Assembly (NCBI RefSeq): GCF_010015585.1 | Contig: NW_022985071.1 | Span: 770,100-834,099 of the forward strand | DNA from: Eremomyces bilateralis CBS 781.70 | Taxonomy: Eukaryota > Ascomycota > Dothideomycetes > Eremomycetales > Eremomycetaceae | Length of the DNA stretch: 64,000 nucleotides | Reading direction: 5' to 3' | Shown: positions 41,946 to 52,900 of the stretch, in pieces | How positions within the stretch are numbered: the stretch's first letter is position 1 | Layout: each line of letters begins with the position of its first letter | The notes under the pieces: generated by a model | What the model was told of the DNA's origin: nothing | What the model saw: the letters and a program-made list of their open reading frames with translations, nothing else | The model's database searches: none | Position numbers and translations under genes: made by a program

Positions 41946-42560
41946 TTATTGTCCCGAGTCCGCGCGCTTTTTCCCACTCTTTCCCGAGCCGGATGGCTTA
42001 GGCATCTTCTCATACGCGTTTGGACTTGGCCTCCGCCTTGATCGTCTCGGTGGTGGGTGTTGATGTGCCTCGTCGTGGTGGGATCCTTCGCCCTCTTCCT
42101 CACCCCCCTGGTGGTGGTGGTGCTCCTCGTCATGTCTCCGTGGGCGGTAGCCTCTGCCGCGTCCGGCCGGCCTGGCCGTGCTATTATCCGGTTCCGAATC
42201 CGAGTCGCTGGAGGAGGAATCCGACGTATCTTCAGACGACGACTCGCCGACTTCTCGAGGTTTGTGATATATGCAGCATACTGTTGAAAAGGGTCAATAT
42301 CGTGGACCTAAGGGGGAACTTTTCTAACCACCTTTGGAGGATTTCTTGCCCATTCCCTCGTTGTCTACCACGTCTTCTGCCCATTGTATGTGTCTACTCT
42401 CTCGCTGAGCCGGAGATCCATCCACAGCTCGTAATCGTAACGTCCTTAAAGGAAGGGCGGGTGTGTGAGTGGATGTGGTGGTGGTGGTGGTGGTGGTGGT
42501 GGTGGCGGTCGTCCTAGAGGATGTTGTTCGGGGAACTTGTTGAGGTGCAGAGGGTGGCAT
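41946..42560 (-). CDS. YPI1: Type 1 protein phosphatase inhibitor (YPI1/PPP1R11 family)
   Basis: Two exons on the minus strand, 42560-42332 and 42280-41946, with a 51-bp intron (GTGGTT..ACAG), give 187 residues. The core is [19 protein letters not shown] joined to [19 protein letters not shown], almost the same order as human inhibitor-3 (VDNE, CCCIY, KPR, GESS). HIQW is the RVxF-like PP1 docking site and CCIYH the second contact. The N-terminus carries a run of about ten Thr from a trinucleotide repeat. The C-terminal half is disordered, with acidic Ser/Asp runs, a His-rich piece and a basic end. It is probably a nuclear regulator of Glc7/PP1. It converges on the SDR, 316 bp between stops. 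Confidence 0.93.
42475..42505 (-). repeat. (GTG)n / (CAC)n microsatellite coding poly-Thr
   Basis: About ten uninterrupted GTG units on the plus strand are read on the minus strand as ACC codons, giving a Thr run near the N-terminus of the YPI1 protein. Slippage would change the number of Thr without a frameshift. Confidence 0.9.
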
Positions 42561-43529
42561 TGTTGCCAGCGCGGACTCGTCGCCTCCGGACGATGGAGTA
42601 CTAGCCCAAGAAATTCTAGAGACAAAGGGATTTCTCGCGGAGGAGAGATAGAGAATCGGTTTTCAGTATCGCAAGGTCGTCAGAACTCGGGTCCGAGGCG
42701 AATGAAACAGATGTAGGTCGGAGGTCTTATGATTGGAAGCGGGCGTACGGAAATTTCGGGATGACAGCGTGGACGTGTAGACCAAGCGCAACGGTTTTAT
42801 GGGAGATAGGTGATGTGTTTCTTTATGGTGTAGGATGGATGTTCAAGTGGCGTCATGCAGTAAGAATGGAAGCGGAACTACTTGGAGGGATGGACTACAA
42901 AAGGTCCAGGCCTGCCAAGGTGGGGTGATATCATTTCACCGCTCCGTACCACCTAGACGTCTCTCCGTCACATAACTGTACACTCTACCTATATTACCCC
43001 TAACCCCTAACGCAGAACACATATACTTCATAAAAACGGAATGCTAGATCCGTATGCACACTTCCTGCGGCTTCTGCACGTCAGAGGTATGCCTGGATAG
43101 AAAGATGGACGTCGACATTCTATGGTCTCTACAGCAGCCTTACACTCACACGTATTCCACGCTTTATCTCCCATACAGGTATTGTTGCCGCAGAAGTTGT
43201 GGACTCGATTCATCGAATTACAATCTCTATATCGATCCCTTCCTCGACGATGCAAGGGATTCATGAATCCTGAGAAACATGACGCCTCTTTTCGCAATCA
43301 AGTCGAGTGAGCGCATCCAGCTATTGTGTAAACAAGCCATGCCAACGCCAGATCTGGTACATCTCAGCAATGACACCAATTATTGTTGCTCATATTCCTT
43401 CGCATGAACCCAGACCGCTCAAAATTATTCCTATTGACCCCCAGACGCCATAGATGACGAACGGTCGGCGTATTCTTTCAAACAATCGCTCCCCAACTAT
43501 GACAAGCTCGAGACCAGGCATCCAGACAT
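42561..43529. other. Intergenic region between YPI1 and RUD3
   Basis: About 970 bp, no supported gene. It holds the YPI1 promoter and the RUD3 3' flank. Two CCCCTAA units lie at 42997-43010. Confidence 0.4.
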
Positions 43530-45528
43530 TCAAAGTCCCGGAGGTGGCTTCTCCGACGCCGGCGAATTGTGAGCGGTGCTGGGTCTCCGTGACCGATTCG
43601 ACCCCTCCTGCGCCTCTCGTTCCAAGAAGTCGGACCACAGCTCCGCCAAACTTTCCTTGCTGGGCGAATGCGTGCCCTGGAGGGATGCGTCGGTGAGGGA
43701 TGGGATACTCGACGTCCGTCGGAACGGGGACATGGGGACCCGGAGGGTGGAGTTCGATGCACCGGGTCGGGAAAGACCGGCTCGCTCCCGTTGTTCTGAG
43801 ACGCTCCGTCAGTAGAGCACATATGTATAGAGATATTCCACTTACCATCATCCCAGCAAAGAATAGCTGCTGTCAACTGAAGAACTTGGAACTTCTTGGG
43901 GTCCGATCGATCGAGGGCGAGGAACTGTAGAAAATGATTGGTAACAAGTTGTCTTCATCATGTTAGAGATCCAGATCGTATCAACAATATATCGACCACG
44001 TACCTATCCACCATGTCTTCCGGCTTCCGCTGCTTAAGGAACCGGAGGGCTTTCGTCAAATGGTCGTTCAAGATCACTGCCTCATGGCGAAGCTTGCCGA
44101 TCAAGAGATTCTTTTCCTTTACTTCCTTCTCGAACGGAGTGGCACGTTCGAGCTCTTTGGTCGTCCGGTCCAACTCCTGCTTCGCCACCTTGGCTTCCTC
44201 TTCCGCCAATTCGTGCTGCTTGCGCAACGCTCCCAGTTGGGTTTCCGATTGTTCAACCATTTCACGCAACTCCTTCTTCCGGGCTACACGACATCAGTTT
44301 CGTTCTGGCAATCTCCGCGATGTGACAAACCTTCTTGTATGTCTTTCAATGCTCGTTGGAGACTCTCGACGGTTTGAGACTGGCTATCTCGGTCGGCTGC
44401 TGCCCTATCATACGCCTCCCTTTGAGTGCCGAGTTGCTCCTCGAGCTCTCCCACTCGATCGGCGAGGCTTTCTTTTTTAGATCGTTCCTCCGTCGCTAAT
44501 ATTTCCCAGTCGAGCATGGCTTGTCTGGCCGTCTCGAACTCCTCCCGAGCATATGCCTCCCGGCTGATCAACTCGTCGCGTTCCTTGATCCAATTCTGCT
44601 GCGAGAGGCTCGCGCGGTTTCGGAGGTCGGCGATCTCTTCGGACTGGCGTTTATTATCATTCGAAGCCGTCTGAAGGTCCTCGCGGAATCCATCGGCCGA
44701 ACTCTCCAGTTCCTCGTTCCTCTCTTCCAACTCCTTGATCTTCTCTTGAGCCTGGGCCAGTTCTTCCTGTATGATCTGTAAGCAACTTCATGACAGAACG
44801 CATATATTCTCACATACCGCATCGCCTTTCAGTCGCTCCGTGAGCTGCGAACGGATCGTATTCACTTTGCCCAACAATTTCTGATATTGCGACTCGGCAT
44901 GCTCCCGAGCCGACTGAGACTCCTCAAGTTCTTCTCGGATACCACCGAGATCTTCTTCGTGTTTCTTGTGTATCGACTCCAATGATTCGCGCAAATCAGC
45001 CACCATCGCCTTCAGATCGTCTCGTTCCCTCGCCATTGCTTCCAGACGGCTCTCGGTATCGTCTTCCCCCGACTCCGTTGCTTTGGTGGTATGGGTATGG
45101 AGTCCATTGCTGAGTTCGGTGGGAATTACCGTATCGGAAGGCTGTACGGGATCTCCACTCGGTGGCAATTTTTCTTCGCTGTCTCCGTTCACGTCTATTG
45201 GAGTGTCCTGCGCCGAGACGTTAATACCATAGCCTATGTGGAAATTGTATTGTTCATACAGCAGGGGAACCCGGCGGCCCCGTATCCTCATCATCTGGCT
45301 CTAAAAATTCCGGCGCTTTATTCGCGTGTCCATCGATCGCGGCATTATCCTGGTTCCCTGGCTTCGGACCTCCTCCCTTCTTCTTCTTGTTTTTCTTCTT
45401 GGATTTGGGGTTTGGGCCTGCATCGGAGCAAGTCAATTGAGCAGTTCGGATTCGAAGCGGCACGTATACCGTCCGTCAACAAAGAGGAATGTAATAGACG
45501 TACCAGTCGATTGGACCGGGTCGGACAT
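43530..45528 (-). CDS. RUD3: Golgin of the cis-Golgi with GRAB domain (Rud3/GMAP-210 type)
   Basis: Seven exons on the minus strand: 45528-45504, 45417-45260, 45207-44818, 44775-44331, 44283-44004, 43952-43846 and 43795-43530, giving 556 residues. Introns are 42-86 bp. A short basic N-terminus (NPKSKKKNKKKKGGG) is followed by acidic linkers, then coiled coil from about 105 to 400. Next is the GRAB domain: LRHEAVILNDHLTKALRFLK, KPEDMVDRQLVTNHFLQFLA, DRSDPKKFQVLQL, which binds Arf1-GTP on cis-Golgi membranes. The Ser-rich tail includes AELWSDFLEREAQE. Exon 2/3 could be joined otherwise, but the 52-bp intron with branch TTAAC is best. An in-frame ATG at 45543 is an alternative start. Confidence 0.9.
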
Positions 45529-45543
45529 AGTTTTGGTCGACAT

Positions 45544-47068
45544 GCCCAGTTCGATTCCGAGAGCGGGTATCGAGAATGGTGATGCGATGCTATTGATCGG
45601 CCGTTGAGGAATGGCAACAATAAACTGCAAAAGGCGTGGTCTCCCGTGGTAGGTCGAGATATGATTCCATGTCAGACCGGGCGACAATAATGTATGAACG
45701 TATGAGGGTAAGCAACAGTCCTCAGTGCCTGTCTGAGTCTCTCCCTCTCATGCTACACTCACTGAGCTCAGGTTGCAGTTGGTGTCACTCCAAATAGAAG
45801 TCGATGGCGGTCGGCGTGGATCTTGAAACGTCAAGTGAACAGGGGGGTTGCATGCTCTGATTGGTCATTCGTTCGCGTTCCACATGGGCGCCACCTGCAG
45901 CCACACTTTCCTTCCTGTCATCTGAATCACGTGAATATTGTGTTTAATATTTGACACCTCAGGCATAAAATAGGAGATTCCCCACACATCACGTGTATCC
46001 CCAACCACACTGTGCCTATTTCTTCGCGCTCCGATCCTTTTTTCTTTCCAATCTTTACATATTATACCAGTCTCTGTATCTTAAGGATGTTTTGGATATT
46101 AATAGACCATTCTTATCGTTATGAGACTCAGAGTGATCAAACCCTTTCTAATCCTGCTGTCTTTACGACTACTTAGTCGCGCGAGGCAGCAGATTTCGCT
46201 TTGGGCTGACATTTCATGCTTCACAATTCTCTATCGTGTGCCCATCCTTAGTCAAGGCGATTTCCGAGAAAGCCTGCCATTGGGAACGCGTTCATCCCTT
46301 TCCGTCAGCTGAGTGGCTTTTTGGCCCTGGAGCATGTTGAAGATTTGATGGTTTTGCCGTAAATTGCCACCCAGGCACGTCGAATTTCGTCACGACTCTG
46401 CTGCGCAAGACGGCCTGAACCCCTTTAACAGACCTGTCTTTATTTTCGCGTGATGATTCACATAATGGCTTCGGAGTCCTAGCCGTGGCAATTTTTGCCA
46501 AGTAGTGTCTCAGGAGCTCATTGCTGTGACTCGGCCAGAATGTCTGCATCTTAACTTCGCTCTTCGCGGCGAGCAGTGCTGTCGTATTGTGCAGTGTCAT
46601 GGAGAAACTGGATATGGTTTACATCCTGCAAATAGCAGTTGAGAGCTCAACTACTCCTGTCTTTAATTTGCTACGGTGCCAATCCTGCTCTTCTCGGCCC
46701 ATCGCCAGTCTAACATCGAACATAAATGTAATCGGGTTGCCAAAGGATCATATTCTATTGGGTAGTTTCGTTCATGCATTGTTCGTCCCAATATGAGTGG
46801 ATCTACAATAACACGATTCAGCAAGTTCGATGTAAATCCTGCCCCAATTCAGATTCCGAGGCAGTTCTGGTTCTCTCAAATCTCTTCAACCGTTAACGGA
46901 CTCCGTCCTCGTCCAGCTCTTCCAAACTGCTTGTCGCTGGTAACCGGGCTCCAGCCATTCCCCCAGCACCGAGCGGCAAGATATGCCTTGGTATGCTTTG
47001 ATATGTCTTAATATGCCTTCGCAGATCCTATAACATGAATCACAGCCTATATGGGGGACCTTGCTAGG
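45544..47068. other. Intergenic region RUD3 to PNGase A-like gene
   Basis: 1.5 kb with no supported gene. Two TCACGTG boxes (45927-45934 and 45989-45996, 62 bp apart) lie about 400-470 bp before the RUD3 start. The rest shows only short frames. Confidence 0.4.
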
Positions 47069-49121
47069 CTACGGATCAGAAGGACCTCGTCCGAGTAAGC
47101 GTTGAGGGCTTCTGCCCGCAAAGAACAACCCATCTTCGCTGCTCGCCCATCGCTTCTCGTGTGCGTCACTAATAGAATCCAAGTCGCCCTCGTGGATATG
47201 GCCATAGTCGAAGACAATCGAGCCATTTACTGCCAATACATGCCGCTCGTATAACGTCTCTGCAGGCTCGGAAATGATGGAATCGTCATGACTAGCTGGA
47301 GGTTTCGCACGATCAATCATCAACTGCATGTCGTTCAACCAGGGAACGCTGGCAGGATGTGTGCTACCGGCAGTGAATCGTAGTTGGTGTTCTGTAGCAC
47401 CGTTGCTGAAGGATCGTGATTCAGCTGGGTCCGAACGATAGGATGCTGAGCCATTCTGTCTCGAGTATAGAACTGTTCTGGGGAAATTCCCGTATCCCAT
47501 GACTTCTTTTGATGCCTCAGGAACTAAAGATCGTGCTCCGTTCGAAAAGATACCGTGTCCGGAAATGGATACATGCTTTGTACGGTCCAATTTCGCTTGG
47601 ATGGTGAGACTTCCGCTTCCCTGATCAACGTGGTAATCGGAGTCTACCCAAAGTGGGTAAGAAAACGAGCGTGAATAGCCGTTAGATGACTTCTCGTACC
47701 CCCAGCTGATCTGCTTTGTGATTTGAGCGCAACCATGATCGGAAAAATTGCCAGTGGTCGAAAAATGGAGCGACTGCTCCCAGGATGCGATCCGCTCGCC
47801 TTCTGATGTGGAGATGGTTGCTGCACTTGAGATATATCGGTGGACTTCGACATGATAATCAAGGGTAGTGTTTGTCCCGTTCGAGTCTTTTCCCAGTTTA
47901 GATGATACCGACATCTGGGGAGAACGTTGGAATATCCTCGGAGACATTCCTGTTGTTATCGAGCCCTCGACATCCAGCCACAAGAAGATCTTTCCGGAGA
48001 GGACCCAGTATGATCCGAGTTTGTCGGTAATGGTCGCTGTTCCATTGCCATCGTCCGAGATCCCTATGACTTTGAGTCCAAAATCGTGCGGTTGTCCGTC
48101 GCACAGTGTTCCAAGCCAAGGAGTGATATCAATCTCATCTTCTTGCAAGTCAAATGCATCAATACCGACAATCGGCCTCCAAAAACCTGGTGCGATGCCT
48201 CCTGTGAATATGATAGGGAATGGAGACGATACGCCTGCTAAGACACCGTCAATCTGTAGCTGCAGTTCACGGAATGGGGAGCTGCCGTATAAACGGCCCA
48301 CGTCCGGAAAGGTCCCCGTATTTGAATCGAGTGTATTGGCCCACCAGAACTCTTCTTCCATTTGGCCGACCGCAGATATTGAGAATATTGCTTTCTTAAT
48401 ATTCCTTGGCAACGTCAAAGAGCTGGTAACATTGAAGTCATCTGCATGGAGTGAGCCGGGATTTTTCCAGGTCGCTCCCTTCCCAGAAACGGGAATGATA
48501 ACATCTGCAGGAGGGTCCACGTTCGCACGATTGTAGAAGATGGCGGCAAGAGTCGTATTGAAAGTCCCGGTATATGTCTCATCCACGAGGTTCCCCAAGT
48601 CGAAGGTAAGGGTCTGGGGCTGTTTGAACAAGGATAGGTAGGGCGTCATATCTTTCATGTAAGTCCATAGGATGCCTGCCTGCGTCGGTTCCGCTGTGGA
48701 CGTTCGAAATATTTCAGTATTCCCGAAATACGCCGCTCCCAGTCGATCAAACTGCCGTCCAGCCGATGTGACGGTTAAGTTGAACGCCACGGCATTATAT
48801 TCGCAGTCAGGTGGCTGATATATGCCTATAGCACCTCTGGTATCAGCGTTGGGCCAACCACAGGAATAACATCAGTGTCATTAGTAGACGAGAGAAAATT
48901 CCAGGCGCACGAAACTTGAGACGTTCCGGAGGTCCGGACATTGAGAAACTCCAAAACTTACCGACAAATGGATGACCATAGCTAAAAGCGAAAGTGTGCG
49001 TCATAAGCACCGCAGTGCAATCACATTCGCCCGGCAACACCATAGGTGGGTTTACTTGGAAACATAAGAGCCATGTTGCGGACAGAAACTGCTGTACAAA
49101 TCCTGGCATATAACGCATCAT
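47069..49121 (-). CDS. PNGase A-like peptide-N-glycosidase (glycoamidase A)
   Basis: Two exons on the minus strand, 49121-48962 and 48825-47069, with a 136-bp intron (GTAAGT..ATAG), give 638 residues. The family N-domain starts QVNPPMVLPG, then TAVLMTHTFAFSYGHPFVG joined to IYQPPDCEYNAVAFNLTVTS, GRQFDRLGAAYFG, TEIFRTSTAEPT, GILWTYMKDMTPYLSLF, EFWWANTLDS, SPFRELQLQIDGVLAG, IFTGGIAPGFWRPIVGIDAF and GQPHDFGLKVIG. The C-terminal half is beta-rich with several N-glycosylation sequons. This is the plant/fungal PNGase A fold (PF12222 type), which releases N-glycans from glycopeptides in acidic secretory or extracellular compartments. A hydrophobic N-terminal segment (FVQQFLSATWLLCF) may be signal peptide or anchor. 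The exact start is unsure. Confidence 0.85.
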
Positions 49122-49601
49122 CGCGATAACGGAGGAAGTCGACCTGCTGGATTGACGTATGAAGCCCCAAGTTTTCAAGCTCGTCTCTAGTGCGCGTCGG
49201 TATCTCGGGACGAGGAAGATCCGATACAGAGCCAAATAAGGCCCCGTTGGTCAGGGGGCTCGGTTTTCTTCTCCAAGAATGGGTTCGGTTCGATGCTGGA
49301 TCCAATATACTTATTGTCTCCCGCACCCCACTCTTGATTATATTGTTCCTCGACGTCGAAGTCGTTCAAGGAGAGTATTAGGCAGGTCGATGCAGGAGCA
49401 AGAGTAAACCCTGGTGTAAGCATTCGAAAAGAATAGCTTTTGCTGGGCTTTGGATTATGCCAAGATACGAGCACTCATATTGAAATGAGCTTGAGTGAAT
49501 ATAATGGTCCGAGAGCCTGGATGAAAGTCAGAATTAAACGTTGCCGAAGTGCGAAACTAGGCCGCAGTTGACCTTGACAGTGAAGGAAACCCCAAGGATG
49601 C
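49122..49601. other. Upstream region of PNGase A-like gene
   Basis: Overlapping minus-strand frames (49021-49326, 49187-49474) could hold a further 5' exon but show no recognisable family. Not called. Confidence 0.3.
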
Positions 49602-49907
49602 TCAATCGGATCCCTCGTACTGATCCCAAAAGCGTTGGATGGCCCTTCGGGCCACAACAGAACTAGCAAAACGAGCGCGGAAGAAGTTAAACAAGGCGAA
49701 CTCGTCCTTAGAGAGAACGTAAGAGTCTGGCGCAGCTTGAACACGGCTCCAAACTTGACCGAGATGTCGCTCAAGGTATTCGCCGATTGAAGGATCGACG
49801 GAACTTTCACAATTCCGAGCCACCTCAAGAGCTCGTTGGATTGTGAGATAGCTGTTAAGCTGATTGACGTCTGGGGGACAGTTACCACCCATGATGGATA
49901 AAGACAT
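49602..49907 (-). CDS. Small conserved fungal protein of unknown function
   Basis: 101 codons, minus strand. The sequence IQRALEVARNCESSVDPSI, YLERHLGQVWSRVQAAP, DSYVLSKDEFALFNFFRARF and ARRAIQRFWDQY resembles short proteins I recall from many moulds; the pattern ALE-ARNCE...DPxI...PDSYVLxKDEFALFN is constant there. Predicted all-alpha, soluble, no signal or span, with an acidic end. Function is unknown. ATG 49892 (MGGNCPPDVNQ) is an alternative start. It lies upstream of, and in the same direction as, the PNGase A-like gene. Confidence 0.65.
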   Translation of the reverse strand: MSLSIMGGNCPPDVNQLNSYLTIQRALEVARNCESSVDPSIGEYLERHLGQVWSRVQAAPDSYVLSKDEFALFNFFRARFASSVVARRAIQRFWDQYEGSD

Positions 49908-52900
49908 TCGGGAGACGTTGATAGAAACACAGGGTTACAGTTGACAAATTGTGGTTATGCGGTGAAGGGAAATAATGGAGACTAGACAGAGCATCGGAAC
50001 GCAAAGAAGAACATTGACAGCCAGTCGAAATGGGATACCGGTAGGTTATGTACCCTTAGCTTGAAGCGCCATCACCAACAATCCATGCTTAATGAATCAT
50101 TCTAAAATCAAGGATGTAACATGAATTTCTCTTACCTGGGAAGCGAGGACTGCGGATGGAGGGAACGGTGTTTCCTCGGTCTCTATTTCCAAACCCAAAG
50201 AGTAGAGAAGTCCCAAACCAGTTGTTGAGCCCGAAAATCACCACCTTGGGCGCCTTGTCGTCCAATTCCAAGAAAGCACCGTGCAAGGGTATCCTCCTAG
50301 GGGAGGGGGAATGGTGAATAATGCCGGATCAGTGATACAGGGCACAGGATATCATGCACCTGCGATGAGGGGAGGACGGGAGCTTGGGCACTAGACCAGT
50401 CTCCCTGGTTCGAACGAGTGGAGAGGATGATGTCTTCGAAGCACTTTGGAGTCTACCAGGCGCGGGGATGCGTGCCCCAGAAACGTGGGAGAATGAGGTG
50501 ATGGAGCAGGGTGTCATATACAACACACAGCTGTGACCACTGTCACCCTGCTTGGACCACTTTAGTAGACAAGGAAATTTGACAACGAGCGCAAGTGGAG
50601 AAATACAGAACCGTGTCCAAACTAATACAGTCGAATGGATCAGGTCCTGAAGTCGACAGCAAAGAAATCCCAGAATAACTGGGCGTCGGTTAGAGGACAG
50701 ACGACAGACGGATAGGGAAACGAGACCCCTAAGACATCTAGGGCACTTAGGATTATTTCTGGCGCCGAGCAAGGCACTGTTGCCGTTGAGTATATCACTG
50801 GCGGAGCGTAACTCAATCGGTATTCATGTCGCCCAGGACATGAAGTCGATTGTATATTGAGTTTCGCGGAATAGAACAGAGAAGCTCGAATCACTTCTGG
50901 GCCTTGCGCAGGTGGATCGCCTAGATTCTCAAACCCGATGAGCGGCTTAACGCGCTCGGGATATTAGACCACAGTAGACAGGGGTGTGAGGCTAAGAAAT
51001 CACGTTCGACCGTCGTAGCTTATATTCCTCGAAATGCAGGTCCAGAGCTCCCCTGCCGTAATACAGTAATAGGTGGCGTTTCGTGCGGAGTAGAGGCGGT
51101 CAATCAGATGAATCTCTCCGATGGAATTGGATGACGGTATTAGGATACGGTGAAGGAAGAGCCAAGGAAGTTGTTATTGGTAGCAGGGTGCTGTAGATTG
51201 GAAAATGAAGCTCAATGTCGACCAGCAGCTGGGAGCTGAGATGGGAATGCCGCCGGGAATAGCACAAATCGCCTGTATATCCCTGAAGGCAACAACTGCG
51301 CTAGGCAAGAGATTAACATCCGAAGCAGAAGACTCGAGAAACTAAAAAGCCTAAGAAATGTCTCAAGATCAGAGCCAGGCCGCTTGAGAACCTTCACAGT
51401 GGACAGCGAGGTGCTAAGAGATGGGATGTGAAGGTGAAGCAGGTTGCCTGTGCTTGATTTCAAGGAATAGAGCGTTGACATGGATGAGGGATGATGTTAC
51501 AGGTGCCATAACCCAACGCATTCTTACGGTCAACGATACAGCGTACGGTACGGAGTAACTACTGATTGTATCAGAACTCTATCAGATTGGCGATTGGAAG
51601 GAAATTCATATATTTTCATAACTTGACCAGGTCTCAGGCGTAGCCGAAAGTCCCCCCTCCTTTGCGAATCTACCTATCAGATAAACTATCCTTGTGAGAA
51701 TCCACGGTCCCCTTGCTCCCTCGGACACTCAGAAAAGCGGCAGACATGCCTGGTCCTGGCATGAGCCTCTCAAGTGGAGGTCGAGATATCCAGGAACCGA
51801 CCCTTGGACAGTGAAGGGCATGCAGGTATGTGTTGCGTACGTACCTAACTAATGTGGTATCGATCACTTGCTTCGGCAAACTGCTTCGGCTGTATACTGG
51901 TTTCGTTGAACAAGACGAACTGCCGGCCTTCAACCTTGCCATGGTTCTCGGTTAACGAGGAACGGTACGCTCCGCAAACGCAAACCGTGTCGGGTCAACG
52001 CAGTTGACTACACGTCCGCTTCCTTATCGGTCTAGCAGCCGCTACAGTGGAGGTAGTTCGCACAATTTACGACCCCCCACGACTACTTTAGATGTGAGAC
52101 GCTGGCGCTTGGTGACCAAAGAACGAGAAACGATGGCCAGGTTGTGATCCTTCCTGTTCTCCGCGCAATCAACCGGCCATTAAGAGGGATAACTAACGGC
52201 CGACAGGCTATCCAACGCCATCGTCAAGTCCAAACCAACCCGGTCAATCGCGGCCGATGAACTTGTATCAGAACTTGAATGTGGCGCTTGATCGACCACG
52301 CCTCACGCGCAGAATGGTGTGCCTGCAGTGGACAGATAATCATTACTTTATATTTATGACGTTCACAGAGCTTGGTCAATTTAGTCAAAGCTTCAGTTTC
52401 CTTCTATCAAAGTCAGACTTCACTACGAGCCTTTAACTTGAGCCTGAGTTCTTCACAAACAATGGTCTCACCAGTCATCATCGAGTCAATCCGAGTCATG
52501 ACACAGTGACAGTCCGGGAAAGCAAGCTAAATGTCGCAATCCGCTCTATTTTCCCGTCAAGCTTGTCAATCTTGCAATTGTCAAGGAATCCTCGTTTATC
52601 GATCGGGCGCGATTTGCGGGGCCTGTGAAGATGCATACATATTACATTTTTTATTATTTATTAGGGCTCGCAAGTCGCGAATCGCAATGGCCTCATACCC
52701 ACAAAAGCTGCAAATGTCGCCATGCAGTTCTAAGGTCTTAGCTCGACACGCAGGCCTCCGCCACGCGCCACGCGAAGCGTTGATCTGTGATCACCGACAG
52801 CCAGCGGGTGACAGGGGAGCATGCATACAGGCGGGTGCAAAGTACTCGACAACACGCTTGATACGCAGAACTCGCTGCTGAAGCCACTTGCAATCCGGGA

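Noticed and set aside
42997-43011. CCCCTAACCCCTAAC as an interstitial telomere repeat, with the same TAACCCCTAACGC also at 63913-63925
   Set aside because: Only two units, and identical 13-mers are expected by chance in 64 kb.
45234-45270. A 37-bp intron joining RUD3 exons 2 and 3
   Set aside because: Very short and with a poor donor (GTTCCC); the 52-bp intron at 45208-45259 has a good donor, branch and acceptor.
49021-49474. A separate small gene upstream of the PNGase A-like gene
   Set aside because: Overlapping frames without a start, splice pattern or motif that hangs together; part overlaps PNGase A exon 1.
50329-50772. 147-codon minus-strand frame in the gene-poor block
   Set aside because: Cys/Ser/Leu/Arg-rich with no family signal; looks like chance.
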